Positions 9,365 to 18,139 are shown, counted from the first letter of the stretch. The stretch is 64,000 bases of DNA from Algoriphagus sp. (GCA_029945945.1 JAQSDM010000009.1:434001-498000), one strand, 5' to 3'. Notes: generated by a model not told the origin, from the sequence alone. Made by a program: numbers and translations.

Positions 9365-10264
9365 ATGAAGTGGACAGGAAGAAGACAAAGCTCAAATATT
9401 GATGACAGACGGGGACAATCCGCAGGCGGAATGGGCGGGGGAGGAATAAATCCCTTCCTGATTGGTCCTTTGTTGAAGATTCTTTTTTCAAAAACAGGAC
9501 TGATCATCGTCGGAATTGTGATCGTGTTTTCTGTTGTCACCGGCACCAATCCACTTTCTTTGATCGGAGGATTTTTAGGAGGAGGAGAAGGTCAGCCTCT
9601 TACTGAAACAGAATATACACCAACTACTGAAGAAGAAAGATTGGCAGAGTTTAGTGCTACTATTCTTGCGGATACAGAAGATGTCTGGAATCAATTGATG
9701 GATAATTACCGCGAACCTACGTTGGTTTTATATACGGGTTCGGTTTCTTCTGCCTGCGGAAATGCCAGCAGCTCAACAGGCCCATTTTATTGTCCTGCTG
9801 ATGAGAAACTCTACATCGATCTGAGCTTTTTTGAAGACATGGAAAGTCGACTTAATGCCCCCGGAGACTTTGCTCAAGCATATGTAATTGCTCATGAAGT
9901 GGGACATCATATTCAGAAAATCATTGGAGTGACGGATGAAGTTCACAATCTCAGAGGTCAGATAAGCGAAAAAGAATACAATCAATATTCAGTCAGGTTG
10001 GAATTGCAGGCAGATTTTCTGGCAGGAGTTTGGGCTCATCATAGCCAAAAATCGGCTGCCATGATGGAGCAAGGAGATCTGGACGAAGCTCTGAATGCTG
10101 CCAATGCCATCGGAGATGACAGACTTCAGAAGCAATCCGGTGGAAGAGTTGTTCCGGATTCGTTTACACATGGTACCTCAGCCCAGCGAATGAAATGGTT
10201 TAAGAAAGGTTTTGAGTCCGGGGATCTGAAGCAGGGAGACACGTTTAATGCGAAGGATCTTTAA
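9365..10264 (+). CDS. YpfJ-family putative neutral zinc metallopeptidase
   Basis: 299 residues. A Gly/Arg/Ser-rich N-terminus (GGMGGGG near residues 22-28) precedes one transmembrane helix (about residues 39-60). The zinc signature HEVGHH follows at about residue 177. The family-typical pieces ACGNASSSTGPFYCPADEKLYIDLSFF, RLELQADFLAGVWAHH and THGTSAQRMKWFKKGFESG are all present (PF04228). The catalytic domain should lie outside the cytoplasmic membrane. The physiological substrate of this family is not established. It is a single gene. Confidence 0.9.
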   Translation: MKWTGRRQSSNIDDRRGQSAGGMGGGGINPFLIGPLLKILFSKTGLIIVGIVIVFSVVTGTNPLSLIGGFLGGGEGQPLTETEYTPTTEEERLAEFSATILADTEDVWNQLMDNYREPTLVLYTGSVSSACGNASSSTGPFYCPADEKLYIDLSFFEDMESRLNAPGDFAQAYVIAHEVGHHIQKIIGVTDEVHNLRGQISEKEYNQYSVRLELQADFLAGVWAHHSQKSAAMMEQGDLDEALNAANAIGDDRLQKQSGGRVVPDSFTHGTSAQRMKWFKKGFESGDLKQGDTFNAKDL

Positions 10265-10406
10265 TAGAAGATTTAAGATTTAAAAAAGAGATAGGAGAAA
10301 AGAGATAGGAGATAAGTTTAGATATTAGATCTAATACCCGGGAGTTTGGCTTCGAGCTTTAACCCTTCAAACTTTATACTTCATACTTCCCCCTTTTCAT
10401 CTTCTT

Positions 10407-10997
10407 TTGGATACAAATCATTTCGATACAATAAAGCGGATTGCATCTGGTGACAGGGGCGCTTTCAGGGATTTGTATGAAACTTTTAAATCCCGGGTTT
10501 ACAACACCTCGTTCAGCTACTTCCAGAATGCCGAGGAAGCTGAGGAAGTTACTCAGGATGTTTTTTTAGAGGTTTTCAGGTCGGCGTGGAGTTTCAAAGA
10601 ATCTTCATCCGTCAGTACCTGGATTTACCGGATTACTGTCAATAAATGCCTGGATGGATTACGCCATCGAAACAGGAAGAAAAGAGCCGGATTCCTGATG
10701 AGCCTCTTTAAAAAGGACACAGGTGAATTGAAGGTTGATGTTGCACATTTCATCAGTCCGGAAAGGGTCCTTGAAAACAAAGAGAAATCAGAACTCCTTC
10801 TGAAATCAGTCTCGCAATTACCCGAATCACAGCAAACTGCCTTTATCCTTTCTTATATCGAAGAACTTCCTCAGAAAGAGATTTCTGTAATAATGAATGT
10901 CTCTGAAAAGGCAGTGGAATCGCTTATTCAGCGAGCTAAAGGAAATCTTCGGAAGAAGCTGGAAATTTTCAACCCAAACCGAAGGAAAAACAACTAA
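10407..10997 (+). CDS. ECF-type RNA polymerase sigma factor
   Basis: 196 residues read from a TTG codon at 10407; I see no in-frame ATG upstream, so the start is uncertain. Sigma-70 region 2 lies around residues 20-85 (AEEAEEVTQDVFLEVFRSAWSF, STWIYRITVNKCLDGLR) and region 4 around 125-185 (LPESQQTAFILSYIEELPQKEISVIMNVSEKAVESLIQRAK). It heads a plus-strand cluster: an anti-sigma-like protein 20 nt downstream, then Spy-like, YHYH, MORN-like and SCO genes. Alternative sigma factors of this type usually control their own cluster, so an envelope or metal-stress regulon is a reasonable inference. Confidence 0.92.
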   Translation: MDTNHFDTIKRIASGDRGAFRDLYETFKSRVYNTSFSYFQNAEEAEEVTQDVFLEVFRSAWSFKESSSVSTWIYRITVNKCLDGLRHRNRKKRAGFLMSLFKKDTGELKVDVAHFISPERVLENKEKSELLLKSVSQLPESQQTAFILSYIEELPQKEISVIMNVSEKAVESLIQRAKGNLRKKLEIFNPNRRKNN

Positions 10998-11017
10998 CTG
11001 ACGTCTAATAAATTGAT

Positions 11018-11299
11018 ATGGAAAATCACGAATGGGAAGATGAAATCATCGAAGGGATCAGGGGCCAAAAACGGGCTGAACCTAATCCGTTTTTATTTAC
11101 CAGAATTGAAGCCAAACTGGGGGAAGTCAATTCCGGAATAGTTTGGAATTTAAAAATGAAGGTAGCGGTCAGCCTCTGCGCTTTCACTTTGCTTCTTAAT
11201 TCTGTTTTGATTATTCAGATGGTATCCAATCCTGTCTCAGAATCTTTGGTTACAGAAAGCACTTACCAGGTTGACTCTTATCAATTCGAGATCTATTAA
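11018..11299 (+). CDS. Small single-pass membrane protein, probable anti-sigma factor
   Basis: 93 residues. An acidic, soluble N-terminus (about 1-47) is followed by one transmembrane helix (about 49-70, KVAVSLCAFTLLLNSVLIIQMV) and a short outer tail. Placement 20 nt after an ECF sigma gene and this N-in/C-out layout are what is seen for small anti-sigma proteins. There is no zinc-binding HxxxCxxC motif in the cytoplasmic part. The assignment rests on context and topology, not on a recognised domain. Confidence 0.6.
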   Translation: MENHEWEDEIIEGIRGQKRAEPNPFLFTRIEAKLGEVNSGIVWNLKMKVAVSLCAFTLLLNSVLIIQMVSNPVSESLVTESTYQVDSYQFEIY

Positions 11300-11310
11300 T
11301 CCCATCAATC

Positions 11311-11796
11311 ATGAAGAAAGAAACTATTTGGATCGTCCTCGTCATACTCCTGATTGGATTGAATGCAACGATCCTTTTTTTATTTCTTGGAAGAGAAACT
11401 CCGGGAAGACCAGGTCCCGGTGATCAGCCGCCAAGAGACAGACAGATCATAAATGCCCTCTCTTTAGATGAGAATCAGCAGGCGAAATTTGCAATCCTGA
11501 AAGAAGAACACAGGGATCAAATCAAAGAGTTGAATTCAAAAGCGAATGAAATGCTTGAATTGTATTTCATGCTTTTGGAATCTTCTGAAATAGATTTAGC
11601 TCAAAAAGATTCGTTGGAGTCTGAATTTGCATCGATAGAAAGAGCGAAAATGAAAGCCACATTTGATCATTTCCGAAAACTTAAAAGTATCTGTAATCCG
11701 GCCCAGCAGAAGGAGTTTGATGAGTTTTTGCCAAAATTAATTGAGCTCGTCATGCCTCCCCGTCAAGAAAAATCAGGACCTCCCCGAAGGAATTGA
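11311..11796 (+). CDS. Spy/CpxP-like periplasmic heavy-metal-sensor family protein
   Basis: 161 residues: an N-terminal transmembrane or signal helix (5-27), a Pro/Gly-rich linker (GRPGPGDQPPRDRQ), then a long helical domain. The latter has the LSLDENQQAKFAILKEEHRDQIKEL segment and a C-terminal CNPAQQKEFDEFLPKLIE that resemble LTxxQ-type repeats of the Spy/CpxP/ZraP fold. Such proteins are periplasmic chaperone-like sensors tied to envelope or metal stress. It sits 11 nt after the anti-sigma-like gene. The family call is moderate, because the LTxxQ motif appears only as LSLDENQ. Confidence 0.7.
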   Translation: MKKETIWIVLVILLIGLNATILFLFLGRETPGRPGPGDQPPRDRQIINALSLDENQQAKFAILKEEHRDQIKELNSKANEMLELYFMLLESSEIDLAQKDSLESEFASIERAKMKATFDHFRKLKSICNPAQQKEFDEFLPKLIELVMPPRQEKSGPPRRN

Positions 11797-11833
11797 ATTC
11801 AAGGATCGTCTAAAAAGAAAAACATAGCTAATT

Positions 11834-12586
11834 ATGAACCGACTATTGTATTCTTTGGCATTATTACCTTTTCTGATGGGAATTTTGGGATGTGATTCTG
11901 AAACCGAAACTGAACCTGATGTTGTTTCGGCCGACCTGCCGGAAGCCTTTAAAAAGATTTATGGTGCCACGGATATTTACGTGGATGGGGCTTATGTGAT
12001 TGTGGAAGTAACGGGTGTCCCTGATCATAAAAGTCCATATTTTCAAAATACAACTCAGGCAGCTACCATGTATGAGGCTTATAATGGAACCAATTCTTCG
12101 TTCCAGATTAATCCTAACAGGATAGCAACTCAGGATTATACCTTTAAAATTCCTCTGGAGCCAAAAGCAAGTGCCAATCCAAGTGCAACGCCATTGGGCG
12201 CAATTGGAGTTTCATTGAACGGAGTTCCTTTTTTCAATCAATATGCCGGGCCCAATCAACCCCTGACAAATGAGATCAATACCTTTGACCAATATGCCGG
12301 TCATCCTGCTCAACAGGGAAGATACCACTACCATGTGGAGCCCCTGTATTTGACAAGTACCAAAGGGAAAGATGCCCTTTTGGGTTTCTTGTTGGATGGT
12401 TTCCCCGTTTACGGACCACTCGAAGGCGGAAAATTGGTAACCAATGCTTCGCTGGATAAATACCATGGACATGCTCATGCAACTGCCGACTATCCTGGCG
12501 GAATTTACCATTACCATATCACCTCAGAAGACCCTTACATCAATGGAAGTGGATTTTATGGAGTTGCAGGAACGGTTTCTCAGTAA
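11834..12586 (+). CDS. YHYH-domain lipoprotein (first of two)
   Basis: 250 residues; signal peptide with lipobox-like LGC at about residues 18-20, so probably a lipoprotein. The YHYH domain (PF14240) is recognised by GRYHYHVEP, a second IYHYHIT, and between them GFLLDGFPVYGP, KYHGHAH and the pocket-like histidines. The function of YHYH proteins is not firmly known; the repeated His clusters suggest metal binding, an inference. It lies in the ECF-sigma cluster ahead of a MORN-like lipoprotein and SCO. The last 29 nt overlap the next gene. Confidence 0.82.
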   Translation: MNRLLYSLALLPFLMGILGCDSETETEPDVVSADLPEAFKKIYGATDIYVDGAYVIVEVTGVPDHKSPYFQNTTQAATMYEAYNGTNSSFQINPNRIATQDYTFKIPLEPKASANPSATPLGAIGVSLNGVPFFNQYAGPNQPLTNEINTFDQYAGHPAQQGRYHYHVEPLYLTSTKGKDALLGFLLDGFPVYGPLEGGKLVTNASLDKYHGHAHATADYPGGIYHYHITSEDPYINGSGFYGVAGTVSQ

Positions 12587-13151
12587 GATTTTCCTCCTTC
12601 TTTTTGGATGTTCCTTTGCTTGTCAATCTGCCATGCCGGAGCACCCCTTGTCCTTTTCAAATGTTGATTCTGTAGTGACAGAGAAGAAAGGCGGGATCCT
12701 GCGAATAAATGGAGAACCTTATTCAGGGTTTCTTTTCGAATTGGATAAGCTGAATTCTGATACTTTATCACTTGAAAAATTCGAAGATGGCAAGCCTGAA
12801 GGGATTCATAGAGAGTTCTATTCCCGAGGTATTAAAAAGTCTGAGCGAACTTTTAAAGATGGAAAAAAAGAAGGCCTTTCACTGTCCTGGTATCCTAATG
12901 GAAATAAAAAAGCTGAAAGTAACTTCAGTGATGGAGAGTATCAGGGTACCTTGAAAGAGTGGACTGAATCCGGAATTTTAATCCGGGAAATGAATTATGA
13001 AAAAGGTCATGAAGCAGGAAGGCAACAGGCTTGGGATTCTGATGGAAAACAACTTGCAAATTATGAAGTCAAAAACGGAAGAACTTATGGGCTTACCGGC
13101 GTCAAAGGCTGCTCAACTCCTTGGAATGAGGGCGCTGTTGCTGTCCATTAG
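12558..13151 (+). CDS. MORN-variant repeat lipoprotein
   Basis: 197 residues from ATG 12558. The open frame extends to 12444, but that part lies inside the YHYH gene and lacks protein character. The N-terminus has a short hydrophobic run and Cys residues (FLLLFGCSFACQS) fitting a lipoprotein signal. It is followed by repeated about 23-residue units (GKPEGIHREFYSRGIKKSERTFKDGKKEGLS and so on, each with a G/D-G-K/x-x-EG core), the MORN variant type PF07661. Such repeats form beta-hairpin ladders for protein or lipid contact. It overlaps both the YHYH gene (29 nt) and SCO (26 nt), indicating translational coupling. Confidence 0.75.
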   Translation: MELQERFLSKIFLLLFGCSFACQSAMPEHPLSFSNVDSVVTEKKGGILRINGEPYSGFLFELDKLNSDTLSLEKFEDGKPEGIHREFYSRGIKKSERTFKDGKKEGLSLSWYPNGNKKAESNFSDGEYQGTLKEWTESGILIREMNYEKGHEAGRQQAWDSDGKQLANYEVKNGRTYGLTGVKGCSTPWNEGAVAVH

Positions 13152-13764
13152 TTTGGTATTTAGCCATCTTATCATTTCATGCGGTCCTGCGAAAGAGGAA
13201 ATCCCCTATTTCGCAGGACCGGATTTTACCCCCTATTGGGAAAGTTCCGATCTTTTTTCTTTGGATACTTTGCATACAATCGATGCTTTTTCCTTTACTG
13301 ACCAGGAAGGAGAAGTAGTCAATAACCAGACCTTTGAGGGTAAAATCTACGTCGCTTCTTTTTTCTTCACTTCCTGCCCGGGAATATGCCCCAAGCTGAC
13401 TGCTAATCTCGGGGATGTAGCATCGGCTTTTACTAATAATTCCGAAGTGCTATTTATTTCTCACAGCGTCACACCGGAGATAGATTCTGTGGAGGTTTTA
13501 GAGGAGTTTGCGCTTCAGCATGGGATCAATTCTGACCAATGGCATTTGGTGACCGGAGATCAGGAGGAGATTTATTCTCTGGCCAGAACTTCCTATTTCG
13601 CCGAGCAGGAAATCGGGTATCAATTTTCCACAGATGAATTTCTGCACACAGAACATTTTATTTTGGTAGACCGGAAAGGCCATATCAGGGGAATCTATAA
13701 GGGAACTCTCGAACTCGAAATGAGCAAATTGATTGAAGATATCAACGAGTTGTTGAAGCTTTAA
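13126..13764 (+). CDS. SCO1/SenC/PrrC-family lipoprotein (copper-binding thioredoxin fold)
   Basis: 212 residues from ATG 13126; earlier in-frame ATGs lie within the upstream gene. Lipobox-like LIISC near residue 20, then a thioredoxin-fold domain with the SCO CxxxC motif (FTSCPGICPKLT) and the conserved distal His in HTEHFILVD. SCO proteins deliver copper to cytochrome oxidase CuA sites or act as periplasmic thiol oxidoreductases. No oxidase genes are nearby. It closes the ECF-sigma/YHYH cluster and is probably translated by coupling with the MORN-like gene. Confidence 0.9.
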   Translation: MRALLLSISLVFSHLIISCGPAKEEIPYFAGPDFTPYWESSDLFSLDTLHTIDAFSFTDQEGEVVNNQTFEGKIYVASFFFTSCPGICPKLTANLGDVASAFTNNSEVLFISHSVTPEIDSVEVLEEFALQHGINSDQWHLVTGDQEEIYSLARTSYFAEQEIGYQFSTDEFLHTEHFILVDRKGHIRGIYKGTLELEMSKLIEDINELLKL

Positions 13765-13954
13765 AAATCTATAATGTCTATTGGGGTATCCGTACGACAG
13801 AAAGAAGCTAAAGGTGATAAGGATAAAGGAGGTTGATTTTTCAAGTGAGTCAGGTCTATTTTATTCTCAATTCCAAACCTGATTCTTTTCATTAGATAAA
13901 GAGGAGCACATCAAATCCATAAATCCTGAACATCATTCCCACTCTTTTTTTTTT

Positions 13955-13979
13955 AAAAAACAGGGATCCTGATTTTTTT
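13955..13979. terminator. Possible weak bidirectional terminator
   Basis: A-tract, CAGG (13961-13964), GAT, CCTG (13968-13971), then a T-tract. It lies between the convergent SCO gene and the 14045 gene. The GC stem is only 4 bp. The rest of the 280-nt spacer shows nothing recognisable. Confidence 0.4.
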
Positions 13980-14044
13980 ACAAAACAAGGACCCCGGATT
14001 AGTTTTCGTTTGGTTCAGAAGTTTATCAGGAGTACACCCGGTTT

Positions 14045-14686
14045 TTAATTTATCGGGTTCAACTGAGTTTTGTTAAACTGCAATAAATCAGATAACCGGA
14101 TTCTGAATAGATATCCCAAAGCCAAAAGAAGGAAAATGCCTGTGATCCAAAAGACGGGGTAATTTTTCTTTGGCATCTCTGATTCCATGTAATTCCCTGA
14201 ATCGTCTTTTATTATCTGAATGCTGTTTCCCTTTTCCTGATTAATCACAAAGTTCTGTCCGTTCTTCTGATCAGGAAGAATCAGCAAGCTTGAATGCTGG
14301 GTGATTGACTCAAAGCTTTTCATTGTCAGGCTGATTTCTTCCATATTTTCCGGCATTTCTTTCAGATCAAACAACAAATCTGTTTGATGCCCCGGATGAA
14401 CCATTCCATTTTGAAGAAGAATCGCTTCACCGTTCACCTCCAAGGAGACCGTGTTTTTTGTATGACTGATCATTAAAGACAAGATTTGGTCTTCAGACAT
14501 TTCCGAGAGCACCAACTCGGGATATTTTTCCTGAAGTTCAAATTGAAATGCTGTCAATGCTGAGCTTAAGTTTAGTTTCCAAACGCCATCCTCAAGGAAT
14601 ATTCTGATAGAAGAAATGAGAGGGGTATGGGCCATCAGCATACCCGGAGAAAAGAACAAAAGTGCGATTAGTAGGAACCTGGACAT
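14045..14686 (-). CDS. Exported membrane-anchored protein of unknown function (DUF6702-like architecture)
   Basis: 213 residues with a cleavable signal peptide (SRFLLIALLFFSPGMLMAH, mature end HTPLISSIRIF) and a C-terminal transmembrane helix (about 179-197) followed by a short basic tail. The outer domain is beta-rich with a HPGHQTDLLFDL segment. The start HTPLISS and the domain size recall the DUF6702 family, but I cannot confirm this. It follows the second YHYH gene by 40 nt and is likely co-transcribed with it, suggesting a shared periplasmic role. Confidence 0.6.
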   Translation of the reverse strand: MSRFLLIALLFFSPGMLMAHTPLISSIRIFLEDGVWKLNLSSALTAFQFELQEKYPELVLSEMSEDQILSLMISHTKNTVSLEVNGEAILLQNGMVHPGHQTDLLFDLKEMPENMEEISLTMKSFESITQHSSLLILPDQKNGQNFVINQEKGNSIQIIKDDSGNYMESEMPKKNYPVFWITGIFLLLALGYLFRIRLSDLLQFNKTQLNPIN

Positions 14687-14726
14687 CTGGAGTGTTTGTT
14701 GGAATTAATTAATCTGTTAAAAATTA

Positions 14727-15686
14727 TCAGATGACCGAGAAAGAACCTTGTGCTCCTTTGAGGCAATTGATCAAGTTATTGTCTCCGGGAGGGGCTACAT
14801 GGTAGTGGTATCCTCTTACTTCATCTGAATGACCCCTGCAGGTATCCAGGTTCAAAGGCTCCGCGCCGGTCGGATCAAGCCTTGCAAAAATCCCGAAACC
14901 ATCCATCGCATACCCGATCATTGGGGCATGACCGTCAGTCTGAGCGATTTCCTTGGAACAACCTGTGGCGGCGTGGTAATGATAACCGGAGGCAAGATTC
15001 ACATGTCCTCCACAATCGTCCATTGGGGCAAGCGTAAAACTGCCTAAAATAGCGTCAGTAGGTGCCGGCGGGTCAAAATGTACTCCGTTGAAAGCTACCC
15101 CACGAACTCCCATTCGGTTGTCAGTTGTGGTTCCGCTTATCTGCACAGGAGTGACAGGGATCAGGAAGGATAAGGTGCCTGTGAAGTAAGAAGGCTGGCA
15201 TTCTACACAAAAATTCTGGTATTGAGGATCCACGTTTGGCCTTGCAGCAGCCTGACATGCCGCTTGGGATTTGGTGACATTGATTGTTCCGTCTTCCTTG
15301 TACATCAGCAATTTAGAATTCGAATAGAAAGTGCCCATATTTTTGACAAATGCTCCGTCGACATCGTAGATTTTCCCTCCTTCAAACCAAAGCCCTCCCT
15401 TTTCTTTTCCATCTGTAATGGTTGCAGGACACCAAGGCCCTAACTGATGTTCATCGGGTATTGAATTGGTGACGATTTTATAGCAAGTGGAGGATTTACC
15501 ATTCGAAAGTGTGCAGGGAACGGTAGTAATAGGGGCCGTAAGTCCTGTGGTAATAAAAAAGGATGGATCAACATCAATTATTTTTCCCTGTGAAATTGGA
15601 TCAGAATCCTCCATGTTGTCGCAGTTTTGGAAGAGAAGCAGACCTAAAATGCCGAGTATGGCAAGAGTCAGTTTTTTCATTTTCAT
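14727..15686 (-). CDS. YHYH-domain lipoprotein (second), Cys-rich
   Basis: 319 residues from ATG 15686; an extension to 15734 is in frame but puts 16 charged residues before the signal. Hydrophobic signal then FQNC, a plausible lipidation Cys. The YHYH domain shows GYHYHAATGC and GYHYHVAPP, plus the GYAMDGFGIFA and CRGHSDE elements, as in the paralog at 11834. It is larger and has several Cys (NFCVECQPSYF, DDCGGHVN) that may form disulfides. It converges with the SCO end of the sigma cluster. Metal binding is an inference from the His clusters. Confidence 0.8.
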   Translation of the reverse strand: MKMKKLTLAILGILGLLLFQNCDNMEDSDPISQGKIIDVDPSFFITTGLTAPITTVPCTLSNGKSSTCYKIVTNSIPDEHQLGPWCPATITDGKEKGGLWFEGGKIYDVDGAFVKNMGTFYSNSKLLMYKEDGTINVTKSQAACQAAARPNVDPQYQNFCVECQPSYFTGTLSFLIPVTPVQISGTTTDNRMGVRGVAFNGVHFDPPAPTDAILGSFTLAPMDDCGGHVNLASGYHYHAATGCSKEIAQTDGHAPMIGYAMDGFGIFARLDPTGAEPLNLDTCRGHSDEVRGYHYHVAPPGDNNLINCLKGAQGSFSVI

Positions 15687-15801
15687 GTTTGGTTGAAGAG
15701 AAAGTTTTCTGCTCTTATGGACGACAGAGCTCATCAGATCCTTCGCTGGGATATGAAAAAAAAATTAAAAACTTCCGTTTCTGAGATAGCTGGTTGTTTT
15801 T

Positions 15802-17046
15802 TTACCAAATCCCGAAAACCATTCCTACACTTTTTAGTCCCAATACCAGCGTGATCAGCCAAATGAATATGGCGATTCCTGTGGCCAAAGGCGTGTTTTT
15901 ATGTTTACCCAAAACGGAATGCTGAGCAGCTATCCAGATAATCCACCCGCTGATCAGGGGAAGTAAAATACCATTTGCCAATTGGGCCAGGGTAATCAAC
16001 TGAACAGGTTTGATCCCCAATGAGGAAAACAAAAGCCCCAAGCCTACGATCACTGCCATCGTGATGCGCATCGAAGTGGACTTGATTTCCTGATCCCAGC
16101 CCATGATTCCGCAAACCACAAATCCGGCTGCAAGGGGAGCGGTGAGAACCGAAGTCATGCCGGCTGCCAGAAGTCCAAAGCCCATCATATAACCCGCAAA
16201 ACTTCCAAAAACGGATTCCAAACCTTTGGATACATCAATGGCCGAAGTAATTTCAGCACTGGTGTTTGAAGCTCCGACAACCAAAATCGCCATGGACACT
16301 ACTCCTCCGAGTACTACGGCAATTGTGATATCCCTTCGCATGAAAGGAATGTCAGATTCTTTGGTCCAGCGTTTATTGACCAGCGATGCATACAGGAAAA
16401 GATTGTAGGGGACGACCGTAGTGCCGATCAATGCTACTAAAGTTGAGATTTCTGCTTCATTCCAAGTGGGTACAAACCCTTTGAGGAGTTCAGACAAATC
16501 TGGTTTGGTGAGTAAGGCTGTAATGATGAATGCAATTGACATCAGAATGACCAGTGCAACCAAAATTCGTTCAAGTGTTTTATAGCTTCCGGTCCAAAGG
16601 AGAATGAATGACAACAGGCCTAGCAAGAAATTACCCATTTGAAGCTCAATGCTTCCAAAATTAAAAGTGGGTGCTTCCCAGTAAAAAGCAAGGCCAAGAT
16701 TAGCTCCGGAAATGTTGCCGGATTCATAAGCGGCATTTCCCAACACAATAGCCATCAGGACCAAGATCATGGAAAAGATCCTGAAAACAGGTTTCCCGGT
16801 TTGATTTCGTAGAAGTGAGCTAAGATCTGACCCGGTTACGATTCCGATTCTGCCGGAGAGTTCCTGAAGAATCACTGTCGCCAAAATGGATAAAACCATC
16901 GCCCAAATCAGCGAAAAACCAAAATTCGCACCTGCGAGTGTACAAACTGTAACCGTGCCCGGGCCGATGAAAGCAGCAGCTATAAGCGGACCAGGACCAA
17001 GATTTTTGAAGAATGATTTGAGAGACAAGGCGTTCTTTTTTGCCAA
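15802..17046 (-). CDS. Nramp (SLC11)-like metal transporter with altered metal-site motifs
   Basis: About 414 residues if started at TTG 17046 (MAKKNALSLKSF..). The open frame runs to an ATG at 17244, but that adds 66 Lys/Ser/Asn-rich residues and overlaps the divergent hydrolase gene. There are eleven or so membrane helices of the Nramp fold (PF01566). The canonical TM1 DPGN is GPGT (residues 28-31) and the TM6 MPH is replaced by VPYN. Without the metal-binding Asp and Met, the ion specificity may differ from Mn/Fe Nramps; Nramp-related magnesium transporters are one precedent. Transported ion unknown. Confidence 0.82.
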   Translation of the reverse strand: MAKKNALSLKSFFKNLGPGPLIAAAFIGPGTVTVCTLAGANFGFSLIWAMVLSILATVILQELSGRIGIVTGSDLSSLLRNQTGKPVFRIFSMILVLMAIVLGNAAYESGNISGANLGLAFYWEAPTFNFGSIELQMGNFLLGLLSFILLWTGSYKTLERILVALVILMSIAFIITALLTKPDLSELLKGFVPTWNEAEISTLVALIGTTVVPYNLFLYASLVNKRWTKESDIPFMRRDITIAVVLGGVVSMAILVVGASNTSAEITSAIDVSKGLESVFGSFAGYMMGFGLLAAGMTSVLTAPLAAGFVVCGIMGWDQEIKSTSMRITMAVIVGLGLLFSSLGIKPVQLITLAQLANGILLPLISGWIIWIAAQHSVLGKHKNTPLATGIAIFIWLITLVLGLKSVGMVFGIW

Positions 17047-17122
17047 AATAGAGATTTGGGAAGAATTTTTGTACTTTTTATTCTGACGGATATTATTTCC
17101 GAAAAATCGAGATCCCCCTTTT

Positions 17123-18139
17123 ATGATTTGGTTGAAAAGAATTTTGAAAGTGTTGGCAGGATTGATTCTATCCTGCCTCTTTTTTTTACTGCTGCTTTTT
17201 CGTGGTGATATTCCAAAGGAAGAAATCGATGAAAAGTATTTCACACCCCAATCCCATTACATTGAGGTAGACGGAATCAATGTTCATGTCCGGTTTATGG
17301 GCGAAGGGGATCCGATTTTCCTGCTTCATGGCAGCTTTTCATCCCTTCATACCTGGGATGCATGGCAGCGGGAATTGAGCCCTTATTTCCTGACAATTTC
17401 TCTTGATTTTCCGGGTCACGGGCTTACAGGACCTGATCCTGAAAAGCGATACAATACTGCTGAATATGCTGATTTGGTACTCAGATTGGCAGAAAAACTA
17501 AATCTGGAGAAATTTCATCTTGCCGGCAATTCAATGGGGGGAGCAGTTGCTTTGCAAATCGCTTCCAATCGTCCTGATAAAGTGTTGACGCTGAATCTTG
17601 TCGATGCCGCAGGAGCTCCAGGACCTGAAGTGAGAACGTTGGACAGCACAGCCACTCAAACCCGTGGAGGCGGAGCCTGGATTTTCAAGCTTGCTGCCAA
17701 CCCTGTTTTCTCAAAAGTTTTGCTCAAATGCACTCCGAAGTTTCTTTTTGCCATGAACATGAAGCAAGTCTACGGAGATCCTGAGAAGGTAACTGATCAG
17801 GACATTGAGCGCTATTACGAACTGATGCTTCGGGAAGGGAACCGACAAGCGACTTTGGATCGATTGAGTACTCCGCGGTCGATGAAGGTGGATTTTGACA
17901 GGCTGACTATGCCGACCTTAATTCTATGGGGAGGAAAGGACACCTGGATTCCTGTTTCGCAGGCATATATTCTGGAGAAAGCAATTCCCGGGGCTAATCT
18001 GGTTGTTTTTGAAAATGCAGGCCATGTTCCCATGGAAGAAATACCGACTGAGTCTGTCGCAGAATATTTATCATTTTTGGGTGTGGAGGTTCGGAAGGAT
18101 TACCTTCATGCTCCCAAATTGATTACCTATGCAGATTGA
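17123..18139 (+). CDS. Alpha/beta-fold hydrolase, membrane-anchored
   Basis: 338 residues; an N-terminal hydrophobic helix (about 5-27) anchors or exports it. Alpha/beta hydrolase features in order: oxyanion loop HGSFSS after FLLHG, DFPGHGLTGPD, nucleophile elbow GNSMGG, acid in LILWGGKDTWIP, and catalytic His in ENAGHVPMEE. The substrate class (ester, epoxide or other) cannot be told. Its last 11 nt overlap rmuC. The gene is divergent from the Nramp-like gene with a 76-nt spacer if that gene starts at 17046. Confidence 0.88.
   Translation: MIWLKRILKVLAGLILSCLFFLLLLFRGDIPKEEIDEKYFTPQSHYIEVDGINVHVRFMGEGDPIFLLHGSFSSLHTWDAWQRELSPYFLTISLDFPGHGLTGPDPEKRYNTAEYADLVLRLAEKLNLEKFHLAGNSMGGAVALQIASNRPDKVLTLNLVDAAGAPGPEVRTLDSTATQTRGGGAWIFKLAANPVFSKVLLKCTPKFLFAMNMKQVYGDPEKVTDQDIERYYELMLREGNRQATLDRLSTPRSMKVDFDRLTMPTLILWGGKDTWIPVSQAYILEKAIPGANLVVFENAGHVPMEEIPTESVAEYLSFLGVEVRKDYLHAPKLITYAD

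Noticed and set aside
12444..12557. Long 5' extension of the MORN-like gene
   Set aside because: It lies wholly inside the YHYH gene in another frame; the lipoprotein signal begins only after the ATG at 12558.
17047..17244. N-terminal extension of the Nramp-like protein to the ATG at 17244
   Set aside because: Lys/Ser/Asn-rich, not membrane-like, and it overlaps the divergent hydrolase start by 122 bp; TTG 17046 gives a family-like N-terminus.
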